10,566 bases of DNA, from contig JAFPBC010000098.1 of the NCBI GenBank assembly GCA_017390595.1, positions 1 through 10,566 of the forward strand. The letters run 5' to 3'. Position numbers and translations under genes: made by a program. Of this stretch, positions 1 to 7,455 are shown in pieces. Positions within the stretch are counted from its first letter, which is position 1; each line of letters starts with the position of its first letter. The stretch is from Selenomonadales bacterium (GTDB lineage: Bacteria; Bacillota; Negativicutes; RGIG982). The notes beneath the pieces were generated by a model. The model made no database searches. It was given only the letters and a program-made list of their open reading frames with translations, and was not told the DNA's origin.

Positions 1-2738
1 ACGATCATGCCACCGCCCGCTCCGCCTTCGGGACCGAGGTCGATGATATGATCGGCCGTCTTGATGACATCGAGGTTATGCTCGATGACGACGACCGTAT
101 CGCCGCCTTCGACGAGTTTGCCGAGTACTTCGAGGAGCTTATGGATATCTGCCGTATGAAGTCCCGTCGTCGGTTCGTCGAGGATATAGAGCGTCTTGCC
201 TGTCGAGCGTCGCGACAATTCTGTTGCCAGTTTGACACGCTGTGCCTCCCCGCCCGACAAGGTCGTTGCAGGCTGGCCGAGTTTGATATAACCGAGACCG
301 ACATCCTGCAGGACTTTGAGCTTGCGTGCCAGTTTCGGAATATGCTGAAAGAATTCTACGGCTTCGTCTACTATCATATCAAGCACGTCGGCGATCGTTT
401 TGCCTTTGTATTTCACGCCGAGCGTTTCACGATTGTAGCGCGCTCCGCGACAGACTTCGCACGGTACATAAACGTCCGACAAGAAGTGCATCTCGATCTT
501 GATGATGCCGTCACCGCGACACGCTTCACAGCGGCCGCCGCGCACGTTGAAGCTGAATCTGCCCGGCTTGTATCCGCGCATCTTGGCTTCGGGCGTCTGG
601 CTGAATACTTCACGTATCGTGTCAAAGAGTCCCGTATATGTCGCAGGATTGGAGCGCGGTGTGCGCCCAATGGGAGACTGGTCGATGTCGATGATCTTGT
701 CGATATGCTCTGTCCCGATGATGTCCCTGTGTTTGCCGGGGCGGTTCTTCGTGCGATAGATGCGGTCGGCAAGGCCTTTGTAGAGTATCTCGTTGACGAG
801 CGTACTTTTGCCCGAGCCCGACACACCGGTAACGACAGTCAATACACCGAGCGGGAATCGCGCATCGATATTCTTGAGGTTGTTCTCTTCTGCACCGATG
901 ACTTCTATCCATTTGCCGCTTAGCTGTCTGCGTACGGCAGGAACGGGAATAAACTTTCTTCTGCTCAAGTAGTCGCCCGTTGCCGAACCGACAGTCGCTT
1001 TGATCTCGTCGACGGTGCCTGCCGCGACGATCTGTCCGCCGCCGAGCCCTGCCGCAGGACCAATGTCGATGATATGGTCGGCGGCATACATCGTGTCTTC
1101 GTCATGTTCGACGACAAGGAGCGTGTTGCCTACGTCACGCAGATGTTCAAGCGTAGCGAGGAGCTTGTTGTTGTCGCGCTGATGAAGACCGATGCTCGGC
1201 TCATCGAGGATATAGAGGACACCGACGAGCCCCGAGCCTATCTGCGTAGCAAGTCTGATACGTTGTGCTTCCCCGCCCGACAGCGTTCCTGCCGCACGGT
1301 CGAGCGTCAGATAGTTGAGTCCGACGTTCATCAAGAACGACAAACGAGCTGTTATCTCTTTCAATATCTGACGCGCGATGAACTGTTCACGTTCGGTAAA
1401 CGCCGCCTGCTCAAAAAAGTCGATGCTTTCCGCGATCGTCATCTGCGTCACTTCGTAGATATTTTTACCGCCGATCTTGACGGCAAGCACTTCGGGTTTG
1501 AGGCGCGCACCTTGGCAGGTCGGACAGAGGCGCACGCTCATATATTCTTCGTAGTCGGCTTGTGTCGACTCGGAGTTGGTCTCTTGATAACGTCTTGCAA
1601 GAAGCGGCATGATGCCTTCGAATGAGTTGTGATATTCTTTTTCTTCGCCGTACATATTCTCATACGTGTAGAAGAACTTTTCTTCGCCCGTGCCGTAAAT
1701 GAGCTTCTGTTTCACATCATCAGACAGCTCTTCAAATCGCGTATCGAGCGTGTAGCCGTATTTCTCCAAGACGGCACGCATCTGACACATCGCATACGAG
1801 CTTTCGTTTTTGCTGAGCGGTGCGACGACGCCTTGACGGAAGGTGAGCGATTCGTCGGGGATGACGAGCGCTAAGTCAAATTCCATATGACTGCCGAGAC
1901 CCGTACAAGCAGGGCAGGCACCCATCGGATTGTTGAACGAGAACATACGCGGCGCGATCTCGGGCAGGCTGATGCCACAGTCGATGCAGGCGAAATTCTG
2001 GCTGAAGGTCAGCTCTTCTCCGTCGATGATCTGCACGAGCACGATACCGCCCGCCAGCTTGAGAGCCGTCTCGATAGAGTCGGCGATGCGGTCCTGGGCT
2101 CCTTCACGTACGACGAGACGGTCGATGACGACTTCTATCGTATGTTTCTTCGTCTTTTCGAGCGTGATCTCGTCGCCGACATCGAACATCATACCGTCGA
2201 CACGGACACGTACATAGCCGTCTTTTTTCACTTGTTCGAGCACACGCTGATGTGTACCCTTTTTCCCGCGTACGAGCGGTGCCATGATGACGAGCTTCGT
2301 CCGCTCGGGATATGCCATCAGCACATCGACCATCTGCTGTACCGTCTGCTGCTGTATCGGTTTGCCGCACTTCGGACAGTAGGGTCTGCCGACACGCGCG
2401 AAGAGCAAACGCAGGTAGTCGTATATCTCGGTCACCGTACCGACTGTCGAGCGCGGATTGCGGCTCGTCGTCTTCTGGTCGATAGAGATGGCAGGCGACA
2501 GACCTTCGATATAGTCGACATCGGGCTTATCCATCTGACCGAGGAACTGACGCGCATATGCCGACAGAGATTCGACATAACGGCGCTGCCCTTCGGCATA
2601 GATGGTATCGAACGCAAGCGACGACTTGCCCGACCCCGACAGGCCCGTAACGACAACGAGCTTGTCACGCGGTATCTCTACATCGATATTTTTCAGATTA
2701 TGTTGTCTTGCTCCTTTTATGATTATCTTATCTTTCAC
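1..2738 (-). CDS. uvrA: UvrABC excinuclease subunit A (3' end cut by window edge)
   Basis: UvrA is the damage-recognition ATPase of nucleotide excision repair; as a dimer it loads UvrB onto lesions in the cytoplasm. The start is GTG at 2738, with an AGAGGG ribosome binding site six bases upstream, 17 nt after the uvrB stop. The 912 visible codons hold both ABC modules. The first has Walker A GLSGSGKSS (residues 32-40) and signature LSGGEAQR (486-493). The second has Walker A GVSGSGKST (638-646) and signature LSGGEAQR (827-834). Two zinc modules are intact: C251/C254/C275/C278 and C737/C740/C760/C763. Further CxxC pairs lie at 121/124 and 405/408. The frame is open to the left edge, ending in the conserved DLGPEGG segment, so only about 30 C-terminal residues should be missing from a family length near 940. 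It is probably co-transcribed with uvrB. The identification is very secure. Confidence 0.97.
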   Translation of the reverse strand, partial: MKDKIIIKGARQHNLKNIDVEIPRDKLVVVTGLSGSGKSSLAFDTIYAEGQRRYVESLSAYARQFLGQMDKPDVDYIEGLSPAISIDQKTTSRNPRSTVGTVTEIYDYLRLLFARVGRPYCPKCGKPIQQQTVQQMVDVLMAYPERTKLVIMAPLVRGKKGTHQRVLEQVKKDGYVRVRVDGMMFDVGDEITLEKTKKHTIEVVIDRLVVREGAQDRIADSIETALKLAGGIVLVQIIDGEELTFSQNFACIDCGISLPEIAPRMFSFNNPMGACPACTGLGSHMEFDLALVIPDESLTFRQGVVAPLSKNESSYAMCQMRAVLEKYGYTLDTRFEELSDDVKQKLIYGTGEEKFFYTYENMYGEEKEYHNSFEGIMPLLARRYQETNSESTQADYEEYMSVRLCPTCQGARLKPEVLAVKIGGKNIYEVTQMTIAESIDFFEQAAFTEREQFIARQILKEITARLSFLMNVGLNYLTLDRAAGTLSGGEAQRIRLATQIGSGLVGVLYILDEPSIGLHQRDNNKLLATLEHLRDVGNTLLVVEHDEDTMYAADHIIDIGPAAGLGGGQIVAAGTVDEIKATVGSATGDYLSRRKFIPVPAVRRQLSGKWIEVIGAEENNLKNIDARFPLGVLTVVTGVSGSGKSTLVNEILYKGLADRIYRTKNRPGKHRDIIGTEHIDKIIDIDQSPIGRTPRSNPATYTGLFDTIREVFSQTPEAKMRGYKPGRFSFNVRGGRCEACRGDGIIKIEMHFLSDVYVPCEVCRGARYNRETLGVKYKGKTIADVLDMIVDEAVEFFQHIPKLARKLKVLQDVGLGYIKLGQPATTLSGGEAQRVKLATELSRRSTGKTLYILDEPTTGLHTADIHKLLEVLGKLVEGGDTVVVIEHNLDVIKTADHIIDLGPEGGAGGGMI

Positions 2739-2755
2739 ACTAGTCCCTCTTTGAT

Positions 2756-4807
2756 CTATTTCTTCACTTTTTTTGTGCGTTTTTTCTTCTCGGGCAGACT
2801 GCCTTTGAGTTCCACGATCATATCACGCAACTTCGCCGCGCGTTCGAATTCGAGCTTGCGCGATGCTTCTGTCATCTCGCTCACCAGGCTGTCGATGAGG
2901 TCGAGTCGTTGTGCTTCGGTCATCTCGCTCGGTTTTTTCGCACGATATTCGGCAGGCGATTCCGCGACTTTCGTCAGTTCTATCAATTCTTTGACTTTTT
3001 TCTTGACGGTCTGCGGTGTGATGCCGTGTTTCGTATTGTACGCCTGCTGTACTTCGCGGCGACGCTCTGTCTCGTCGATGGCGCGTTTCATCGAGTCCGT
3101 CACACGGTCGGCATACATGATGACGCGCCCTTCGGCATTACGCGCCGCGCGTCCGATCGTCTGTATGAGCGATGTATCCGAACGGAGGAACCCTTCTTTG
3201 TCGGCATCGAGGATGGCCACGAGCGACACTTCGGGGAGGTCAAGCCCTTCTCTGAGAAGGTTGATACCGACCAAGACATCGAATACGCCCGCACGGAGAT
3301 CGCGGATGATCTCCGCCCGCTCGATCGTAGCGATATCCGAATGGAGATACCGCACACGTACGTTCATTTCTTTTAAATAATCGGTCAGATTCTCTGCCAT
3401 GCGTTTCGTCAGCGTCGTGACGAGCACACGCTCATTCTTCTTCGCACGCAGTTTGATCTCGCCGAGGAGATCGTCCATCTGGCCGGCTATCGGTCTGAGC
3501 TCTATCTCGGGGTCGAGAAGCCCCGTCGGACGAATGATCTGCTGTACGACGCCGTCAGACTGTTCGAGCTCGTACGGTGCAGGTGTCGCCGATACATAGA
3601 CGATCTGGTTGATATGCTCTTCGAATTCGCTGAATTGGAACGGTCTGTTGTCGAATGCCGACGGCAGACGGAATCCGTTTGCCACAAGTGATTCTTTGCG
3701 TGAGCGATCGCCCGCATACATCGCGCGCACCTGCGGTATCGTCACGTGCGATTCATCGATGACGAGCAGATAGTCGTCGGGGAAATAGTCCATCAGCGTA
3801 TACGGCGCTTCGCCCGCTTGACGATTCGTCAGATGGCGCGAGTAGTTCTCGATGCCCGAACAGTATCCCATCTCCTGCATCATCTCGAGGTCGTAGTTCG
3901 TACGCTGTTCGAGGCGCTGTGCTTCGAGAAGCTTGCCTTCCGCGCGCAGGACCTCGAGCCGCTCGGCAAGCTCCGCTTCGATGGATGCGACGGCACGTTC
4001 CATATTTTCTTTCGATGTAACGTAATGCGATGCGGGATAGATAACGATATGCTTACGCTCGGCAAGCACTTCGCCTGTCAGAATATCGACTTCGACGATG
4101 CGGTCTATCTCATCTCCGAACAGCTCGATGCGGACAGCACGTTCTTGATATCCCGCGGGAACGACTTCTATCACATCGCCGCGTACACGGAACTTACCGC
4201 GCTCGAACCCGATATCGTTACGCTCGTACTGGATCGCGACGAGCTTACGCAGTATCTCATCACGTTCACGTATCTGCCCTTGTCTGAGCGAAAGCACGAG
4301 ATTCTTATATTCTTCCGGCGAACCCAAGCCGTAGATGCACGACACGCTCGCCACGATAATAACATCTTTTCGCTCAAAGAGCGCACTCGTCGCCGAATGG
4401 CGGAGCTTATCGATCTCATCGTTGATGGAAGCGTCCTTCTCGATATACGTATCCGTCTGCGCGATATACGCCTCAGGCTGATAGTAATCGTAATAGCTGA
4501 CAAAATACTCTACCGCGTTATCGGGGAAAAACTCCTTGAACTCGCTGGCCAGCTGTGCCGCGAGCGTCTTGTTGTGCGCGATGACGAGCGTCGGTTTTTG
4601 CACTGCTTCTATCGTCTTGGCAATGGTAAACGTCTTGCCCGTCCCCGTTGCACCGAGGAGGACTTGCGCCTTCTTGCCTGCGCGGATATTGTCTGCCAGC
4701 TCGGCGATAGCCGTCGGCTGGTCGCCCGTCGGCACGAACGGAGCCTCTACGCGAAACGGTATCGACTCACCCGAAAGAACGGTCTGCAGTTTGGGTACGT
4801 GTGCCAT
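2756..4807 (-). CDS. uvrB: UvrABC excinuclease subunit B
   Basis: UvrB is the DNA-unwinding ATPase that receives damaged DNA from UvrA, verifies the lesion and recruits the UvrC nuclease. From the ATG at 4807 the protein is 683 aa, within the usual family length. Landmarks in order are Walker A GATGTGKT (52-59), the beta-hairpin region YDYYQPEAY (106-114) that clamps DNA, helicase box DESH (351-354), motif VI QTIGRAAR (549-556) and a C-terminal UVR domain (about 635-668) that contacts UvrA or UvrC. A very basic tail follows. An in-frame GTG three codons upstream (4816) is less likely because it lies inside the AGGTGA ribosome binding site. It is the first gene of the uvrB-uvrA operon, with a good promoter just upstream. 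I see no LexA box of the GAAC-N4-GTTC type there, so SOS control is not supported. Confidence 0.97.
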   Translation of the reverse strand: MAHVPKLQTVLSGESIPFRVEAPFVPTGDQPTAIAELADNIRAGKKAQVLLGATGTGKTFTIAKTIEAVQKPTLVIAHNKTLAAQLASEFKEFFPDNAVEYFVSYYDYYQPEAYIAQTDTYIEKDASINDEIDKLRHSATSALFERKDVIIVASVSCIYGLGSPEEYKNLVLSLRQGQIRERDEILRKLVAIQYERNDIGFERGKFRVRGDVIEVVPAGYQERAVRIELFGDEIDRIVEVDILTGEVLAERKHIVIYPASHYVTSKENMERAVASIEAELAERLEVLRAEGKLLEAQRLEQRTNYDLEMMQEMGYCSGIENYSRHLTNRQAGEAPYTLMDYFPDDYLLVIDESHVTIPQVRAMYAGDRSRKESLVANGFRLPSAFDNRPFQFSEFEEHINQIVYVSATPAPYELEQSDGVVQQIIRPTGLLDPEIELRPIAGQMDDLLGEIKLRAKKNERVLVTTLTKRMAENLTDYLKEMNVRVRYLHSDIATIERAEIIRDLRAGVFDVLVGINLLREGLDLPEVSLVAILDADKEGFLRSDTSLIQTIGRAARNAEGRVIMYADRVTDSMKRAIDETERRREVQQAYNTKHGITPQTVKKKVKELIELTKVAESPAEYRAKKPSEMTEAQRLDLIDSLVSEMTEASRKLEFERAAKLRDMIVELKGSLPEKKKRTKKVKK

Positions 4808-4818
4808 GACTATCACCT
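4808..4818 (-). promoter_or_regulatory. uvrB ribosome binding site that decides the start
   Basis: Read on the minus strand, AGGTGA (4818-4813) lies five bases before the ATG at 4807. The alternative upstream GTG at 4816 falls within this motif and has no Shine-Dalgarno sequence of its own, so the ATG is preferred. Confidence 0.75.
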
Positions 4819-4855
4819 ACTTTATAATTATTATTTGTTGATATTTTCTATTTAT

Positions 4856-4884
4856 ATTATACCATACGAGTATATCTTTGTCAC
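4856..4884 (-). promoter_or_regulatory. Candidate sigma-A-type promoter of uvrB-uvrA
   Basis: On the minus strand a -35 box GTGACA (4884-4879) is followed, after exactly 17 bases, by a perfect -10 box TATAAT (4861-4856). The TGG just before the -10 matches the extended -10 element (TGn). Transcription should begin near 4849, giving a roughly 40-nt AT-rich leader. The -35 box overlaps the TGA stop codon (4883-4881) of the upstream PDZ gene. No intrinsic terminator is visible between that gene and uvrB, so read-through from upstream is also possible. Confidence 0.75.
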
Positions 4885-6122
4885 TCTTTTTTTCCGCCGC
4901 GTTTCTTGAGCCAGTCCATGACAGCTACGCCTTCTGCTTCCAGATGGGCATAGCGTGTTTCGTTACCGTGCGGGACGAGGATAAGGCCGTACGGGTCGCC
5001 CTGTTCGCCCGACAGATGCGTGCGATACAGTTTATTGCCGCGCAGGTATTCGATCTCGCGATTGGCAACCATGACGTGAGCCGCGTCGTCCATATCCATC
5101 GCGTTACCGATGTAGACATTGTTGAGACGTGTGATGACATCGCCGCTTTTAAGGCCTGCTTTTTGTGCAGGGCTGTCGGCAACCGTCGCCAAGAGGCGTA
5201 CACCACGGTCGGGATGAACGAATATCGGTTCCGCTTTCATTTCACGTTCGTTTTCTTTCTGTATGAGAAGTTCATGACCGATTGGCGCACAAAGCGCGGC
5301 GAACAGCTGAAGCGACGTCACTTCTGCCGAGAGGAGCGCAAGTGCCAAGAGGCCTATACTGTAAAATGCCAATCCGAAAGCCGAACGTTTTCTCTTGTCG
5401 TTCGGTTCGTTCGCGATGGCCATATCGCTGTAACCGAGTGCCGCTACGACAGGCAGAGCCGCATAGGCAAGCACGTGCAGGTCGGGCATCTCGATGGCAG
5501 TCGGGAGCATCGGCCACCACTCGGGGAAGGCGAAGAGCGATACGAGCTGGTCGGCAGGTACGGTGATGGCATTGAGTGCGATGAGCGGAAGCGGCCACAG
5601 GTTCTGGATAAGGTACGCACCGACATGACGGCCGTCGGGGAGCTTGACGACGAGCGGTACGACGCCGTAGTCACGGCTGATATAGATAAGCACGCTTTCC
5701 GTCAGGTGAAGGATGGCGATGAAGGCAAGAAGCTGCGGTACATCGATGCTCGGCCAGCCGAACAGGACGCTCGACGCACCGACGAGACCGCCCGCATACG
5801 CAAAGCACAAGAACCGTGCATTGAGCATCATCAATACGACGGCAACGGGCCACAAGTAAGCGAACCCGAGATGGTTGATGGTGATGCCGAACAGCGTCAC
5901 GAGCGTACTTGCGATAAATCCGCCTATCATGCCGTAGAAGATAGCCTTGAGGAGCTGGTCGCGTATCGAATAGCTGACAGCACCGAAGATGCGTTTTTGG
6001 CGTTGCTGCATCTGGCGCGATTGCAGTACGACGAGCAGGACCATGATCCAGAATATCGGATTCATCAAGATCGGTATCATATGCGAAAGCACGAACATCA
6101 TTACATTTTGTACAAATTCCAT
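4881..6122 (-). CDS. minJ: Polytopic membrane protein with C-terminal PDZ domain, MinJ-like
   Basis: This 413-aa protein starts at ATG 6122, with GGAGG eight bases upstream. The first 285 residues are rich in hydrophobic segments, roughly at 5-34, 58-80, 86-124, 130-149, 172-195, 216-235 and 249-285. A short charged linker leads into a PDZ-like domain (about 305-375), with the typical pattern of SPAQKAGLKSGDVI at 317-330. No catalytic motif is visible. Size, topology and position next to a C-terminal processing protease and ftsEX match B. subtilis MinJ (SwrAB), the membrane adaptor that links DivIVA to MinD and places the division site. That role is an inference from architecture and synteny; many Clostridia-type genomes carry such a PDZ protein here, functionally untested. 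The PDZ domain could instead bind protein C-termini for the neighbouring protease. The gene has its own candidate promoter and follows a strong terminator, so it is probably expressed apart from ftsEX. Confidence 0.85.
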   Translation of the reverse strand: MEFVQNVMMFVLSHMIPILMNPIFWIMVLLVVLQSRQMQQRQKRIFGAVSYSIRDQLLKAIFYGMIGGFIASTLVTLFGITINHLGFAYLWPVAVVLMMLNARFLCFAYAGGLVGASSVLFGWPSIDVPQLLAFIAILHLTESVLIYISRDYGVVPLVVKLPDGRHVGAYLIQNLWPLPLIALNAITVPADQLVSLFAFPEWWPMLPTAIEMPDLHVLAYAALPVVAALGYSDMAIANEPNDKRKRSAFGLAFYSIGLLALALLSAEVTSLQLFAALCAPIGHELLIQKENEREMKAEPIFVHPDRGVRLLATVADSPAQKAGLKSGDVITRLNNVYIGNAMDMDDAAHVMVANREIEYLRGNKLYRTHLSGEQGDPYGLILVPHGNETRYAHLEAEGVAVMDWLKKRGGKKE

Positions 6123-6157
6123 GAGATTATCCTCCGTATCTATTATCTGTTATTCGT

Positions 6158-6186
6158 ATCGTATCACGTACACCACTTTGATTCAA
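6158..6186 (-). promoter_or_regulatory. Candidate promoter of the MinJ-like gene
   Basis: On the minus strand TTGAAT (6186-6181) and TACGAT (6163-6158) are separated by 17 bases, and TGA just before the -10 fits an extended -10 element. Each hexamer matches the sigma-A consensus at four of six positions. The site lies just downstream of the intrinsic terminator and about 35 bases ahead of the start codon, as expected for a new transcription unit. Confidence 0.55.
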
Positions 6187-6197
6187 TCCTTCCGAAT

Positions 6198-6254
6198 AAA
6201 AAAGGTCACTTCGACCGTACTGTATCACGCTGATACAATATCGCGAAATGACCT
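6198..6254 (-). terminator. Two-stem intrinsic terminator after the S41 protease gene
   Basis: On the minus strand an 11-bp outer stem is formed by AGGTCATTTCG (6254-6244) and CGAAGTGACCT (6213-6203), with one G-U wobble. The transcript then continues as a run of six U (6203-6198). Inside the outer stem sits a second perfect hairpin, seven base pairs of TGTATCA/TGATACA around a three-base loop (6221-6237). It begins six bases after the TAA stop of the protease gene and should end the ftsE-ftsX-M23-S41 transcript. Confidence 0.85.
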
Positions 6255-6259
6255 CTCTG

Positions 6260-7390
6260 TTATTTCTTTTTCAGATGAGCGATAGCCGTTTGGAGCACGT
6301 TGTCGCGGGTACTGCCGTTGTCCGCTTCGACTACGATATCGGGTGTGATGCCGACACCGTCGATGAGCGTTTCGTTCGGCGTATAATACTTGGCGATCGT
6401 CAATTTGATCGCACCGCTGTGGAGCGGGAATACGCCTTGTACCGAACCTTTGCCGAACGTTTTCGTTCCGATGAGCGTACCCGACTTCGTATCTTGTATC
6501 GCGCCTGCGACGATCTCGGATGCGCTGGCACTGCCTTGGTTGACGAGTACCACGACGGGATACGGCGAACCTTCCGAATGCGACTCATATGTCGTTCGAC
6601 TGCCGTCACGTTCGACGATGGATACGACAGGGCCTTTCGGCACGAACAGTTCGGATACTTCCACGCTCTGGTCGAGAAGTCCGCCCGGATTGTCACGCAA
6701 GTCGAGAATGATGCGTTTCATGCCCTCTTTTTCCAGCCTGCTGTATTCTTTCTTCAAGTCATCGGCAACGACTTCGTTGAAGTTCGTGATACGCAAGTAT
6801 CCGATATCTCCTTCGAGCATCTTGCCCGATACGGCATGGACTTGGATGTTGTCTCTGACGATGGTGAATGCCTTCGTCTCTTCTCCGCGTCTGATGGTAA
6901 GCGTCACCGACGTACCTTCTTCACCGCGTATCTTTTCGACGGCCTCCGTCAAATTCAGATTCGTCGCGTCTTCTTCGTCTATCTTCAAGATGACGTCACC
7001 GCTCTTGACACCTGCTTTTTCGCCCGGGGTACCTTCGATCGGCGATACGACGACGAGTTCATCGTCTTTTTCTCCGACGACGAGACCGACACCGCCGAAC
7101 GAACCGCTCGTGGCACCTTCGAAGATGTCAAATTGCTCTGCATCCATGTATATCGAATGCGGATCGTCGAGTGCTTCTACCATTCCTTTGATCGAGCCTT
7201 GCCAGAGTTTTTCGAGCTCGGGTCGATCGACATATTTATGTTCAATGACGGTCAATACGCGAAAAAAGTCAAGCGCACCGACAGCGCCGTTCACCGCATG
7301 TTCCATGACGAACAGGATGCCGGCTAAGGTCAGCATGCTCCCCGCCAAAAAAGCGAGCACCATGCGCAGCCATATTCTTTTTTTACTCAA
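6260..7390 (-). CDS. ctpA: C-terminal processing peptidase, S41 family (CtpA/CtpB/Prc type)
   Basis: This is a membrane-anchored serine protease that acts outside the cytoplasmic membrane and trims or degrades substrates recognised through a PDZ domain. From the TTG at 7390 it has 376 residues. They comprise a basic N-terminus and single hydrophobic anchor (about 7-30), a PDZ domain (about 93-185), then the S41 core. The Ser-Lys dyad aligns to Ser289 in GSASASEI and Lys314 in TFGKGSVQ, with Gln318 as the usual third residue. The substrate-strand motif DLRDNPGG lies near 230-237. An in-frame GTG at 7399 lies within the AGAGGTG ribosome binding site, so TTG is preferred. The gene follows the M23 gene by 65 nt with no terminator between, and a strong terminator closes it. 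B. subtilis CtpB cleaves the sporulation factors SpoIVFA and BofA and sits in a similar neighbourhood. The substrate here is unknown. Confidence 0.95.
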   Translation of the reverse strand: MSKKRIWLRMVLAFLAGSMLTLAGILFVMEHAVNGAVGALDFFRVLTVIEHKYVDRPELEKLWQGSIKGMVEALDDPHSIYMDAEQFDIFEGATSGSFGGVGLVVGEKDDELVVVSPIEGTPGEKAGVKSGDVILKIDEEDATNLNLTEAVEKIRGEEGTSVTLTIRRGEETKAFTIVRDNIQVHAVSGKMLEGDIGYLRITNFNEVVADDLKKEYSRLEKEGMKRIILDLRDNPGGLLDQSVEVSELFVPKGPVVSIVERDGSRTTYESHSEGSPYPVVVLVNQGSASASEIVAGAIQDTKSGTLIGTKTFGKGSVQGVFPLHSGAIKLTIAKYYTPNETLIDGVGITPDIVVEADNGSTRDNVLQTAIAHLKKK

Positions 7391-7403
7391 CCATGACACC
7401 TCT
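7391..7403 (-). promoter_or_regulatory. Ribosome binding site selecting a TTG start for the S41 protease
   Basis: On the minus strand AGAGGTG (7403-7397) stands six bases before TTG (7390-7388). The GTG that could extend the frame by three codons is the last three bases of this same motif, and only a distant AGAAGAA lies upstream of it. TTG therefore looks like the true start. Confidence 0.65.
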
Positions 7404-7455
7404 GTATCTGTGCATTTCTTCTCTACTGTATGTAAGAGATATTGTTTTTATACGT

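Noticed and set aside
42..1090. Near-repeat of the segment encoding ADHIID-like residues at about 42-60 and 1064-1086
   Set aside because: This is the known internal duplication of the two ABC modules of UvrA, not a mobile or regulatory repeat.
1887..3380. Long open frame on the plus strand (about 497 codons) opposite uvrA and uvrB
   Set aside because: It is antisense to two certain genes and spans their junction. Its translation is rich in Arg, His, Asp and Leu without any recognisable domain, as expected for a mirror of GC-biased codons.
4808..4880. Possible LexA (SOS) operator upstream of uvrB
   Set aside because: No GAAC-N4-GTTC or close variant is present; the only dyad (ATAC-TC-GTAT) is too short to claim.
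4878..6233. Plus-strand open frame of about 451 codons opposite the MinJ-like gene
   Set aside because: It lies fully antisense to a gene with clear membrane and PDZ signatures, has an unnatural His/Arg/Asp-rich composition, and shows no domain.
7391..7455. Possible promoter in the 65-nt gap before the S41 protease gene
   Set aside because: A TATAAA-like string is present but no -35 box at suitable spacing; co-transcription with the M23 gene is simpler.
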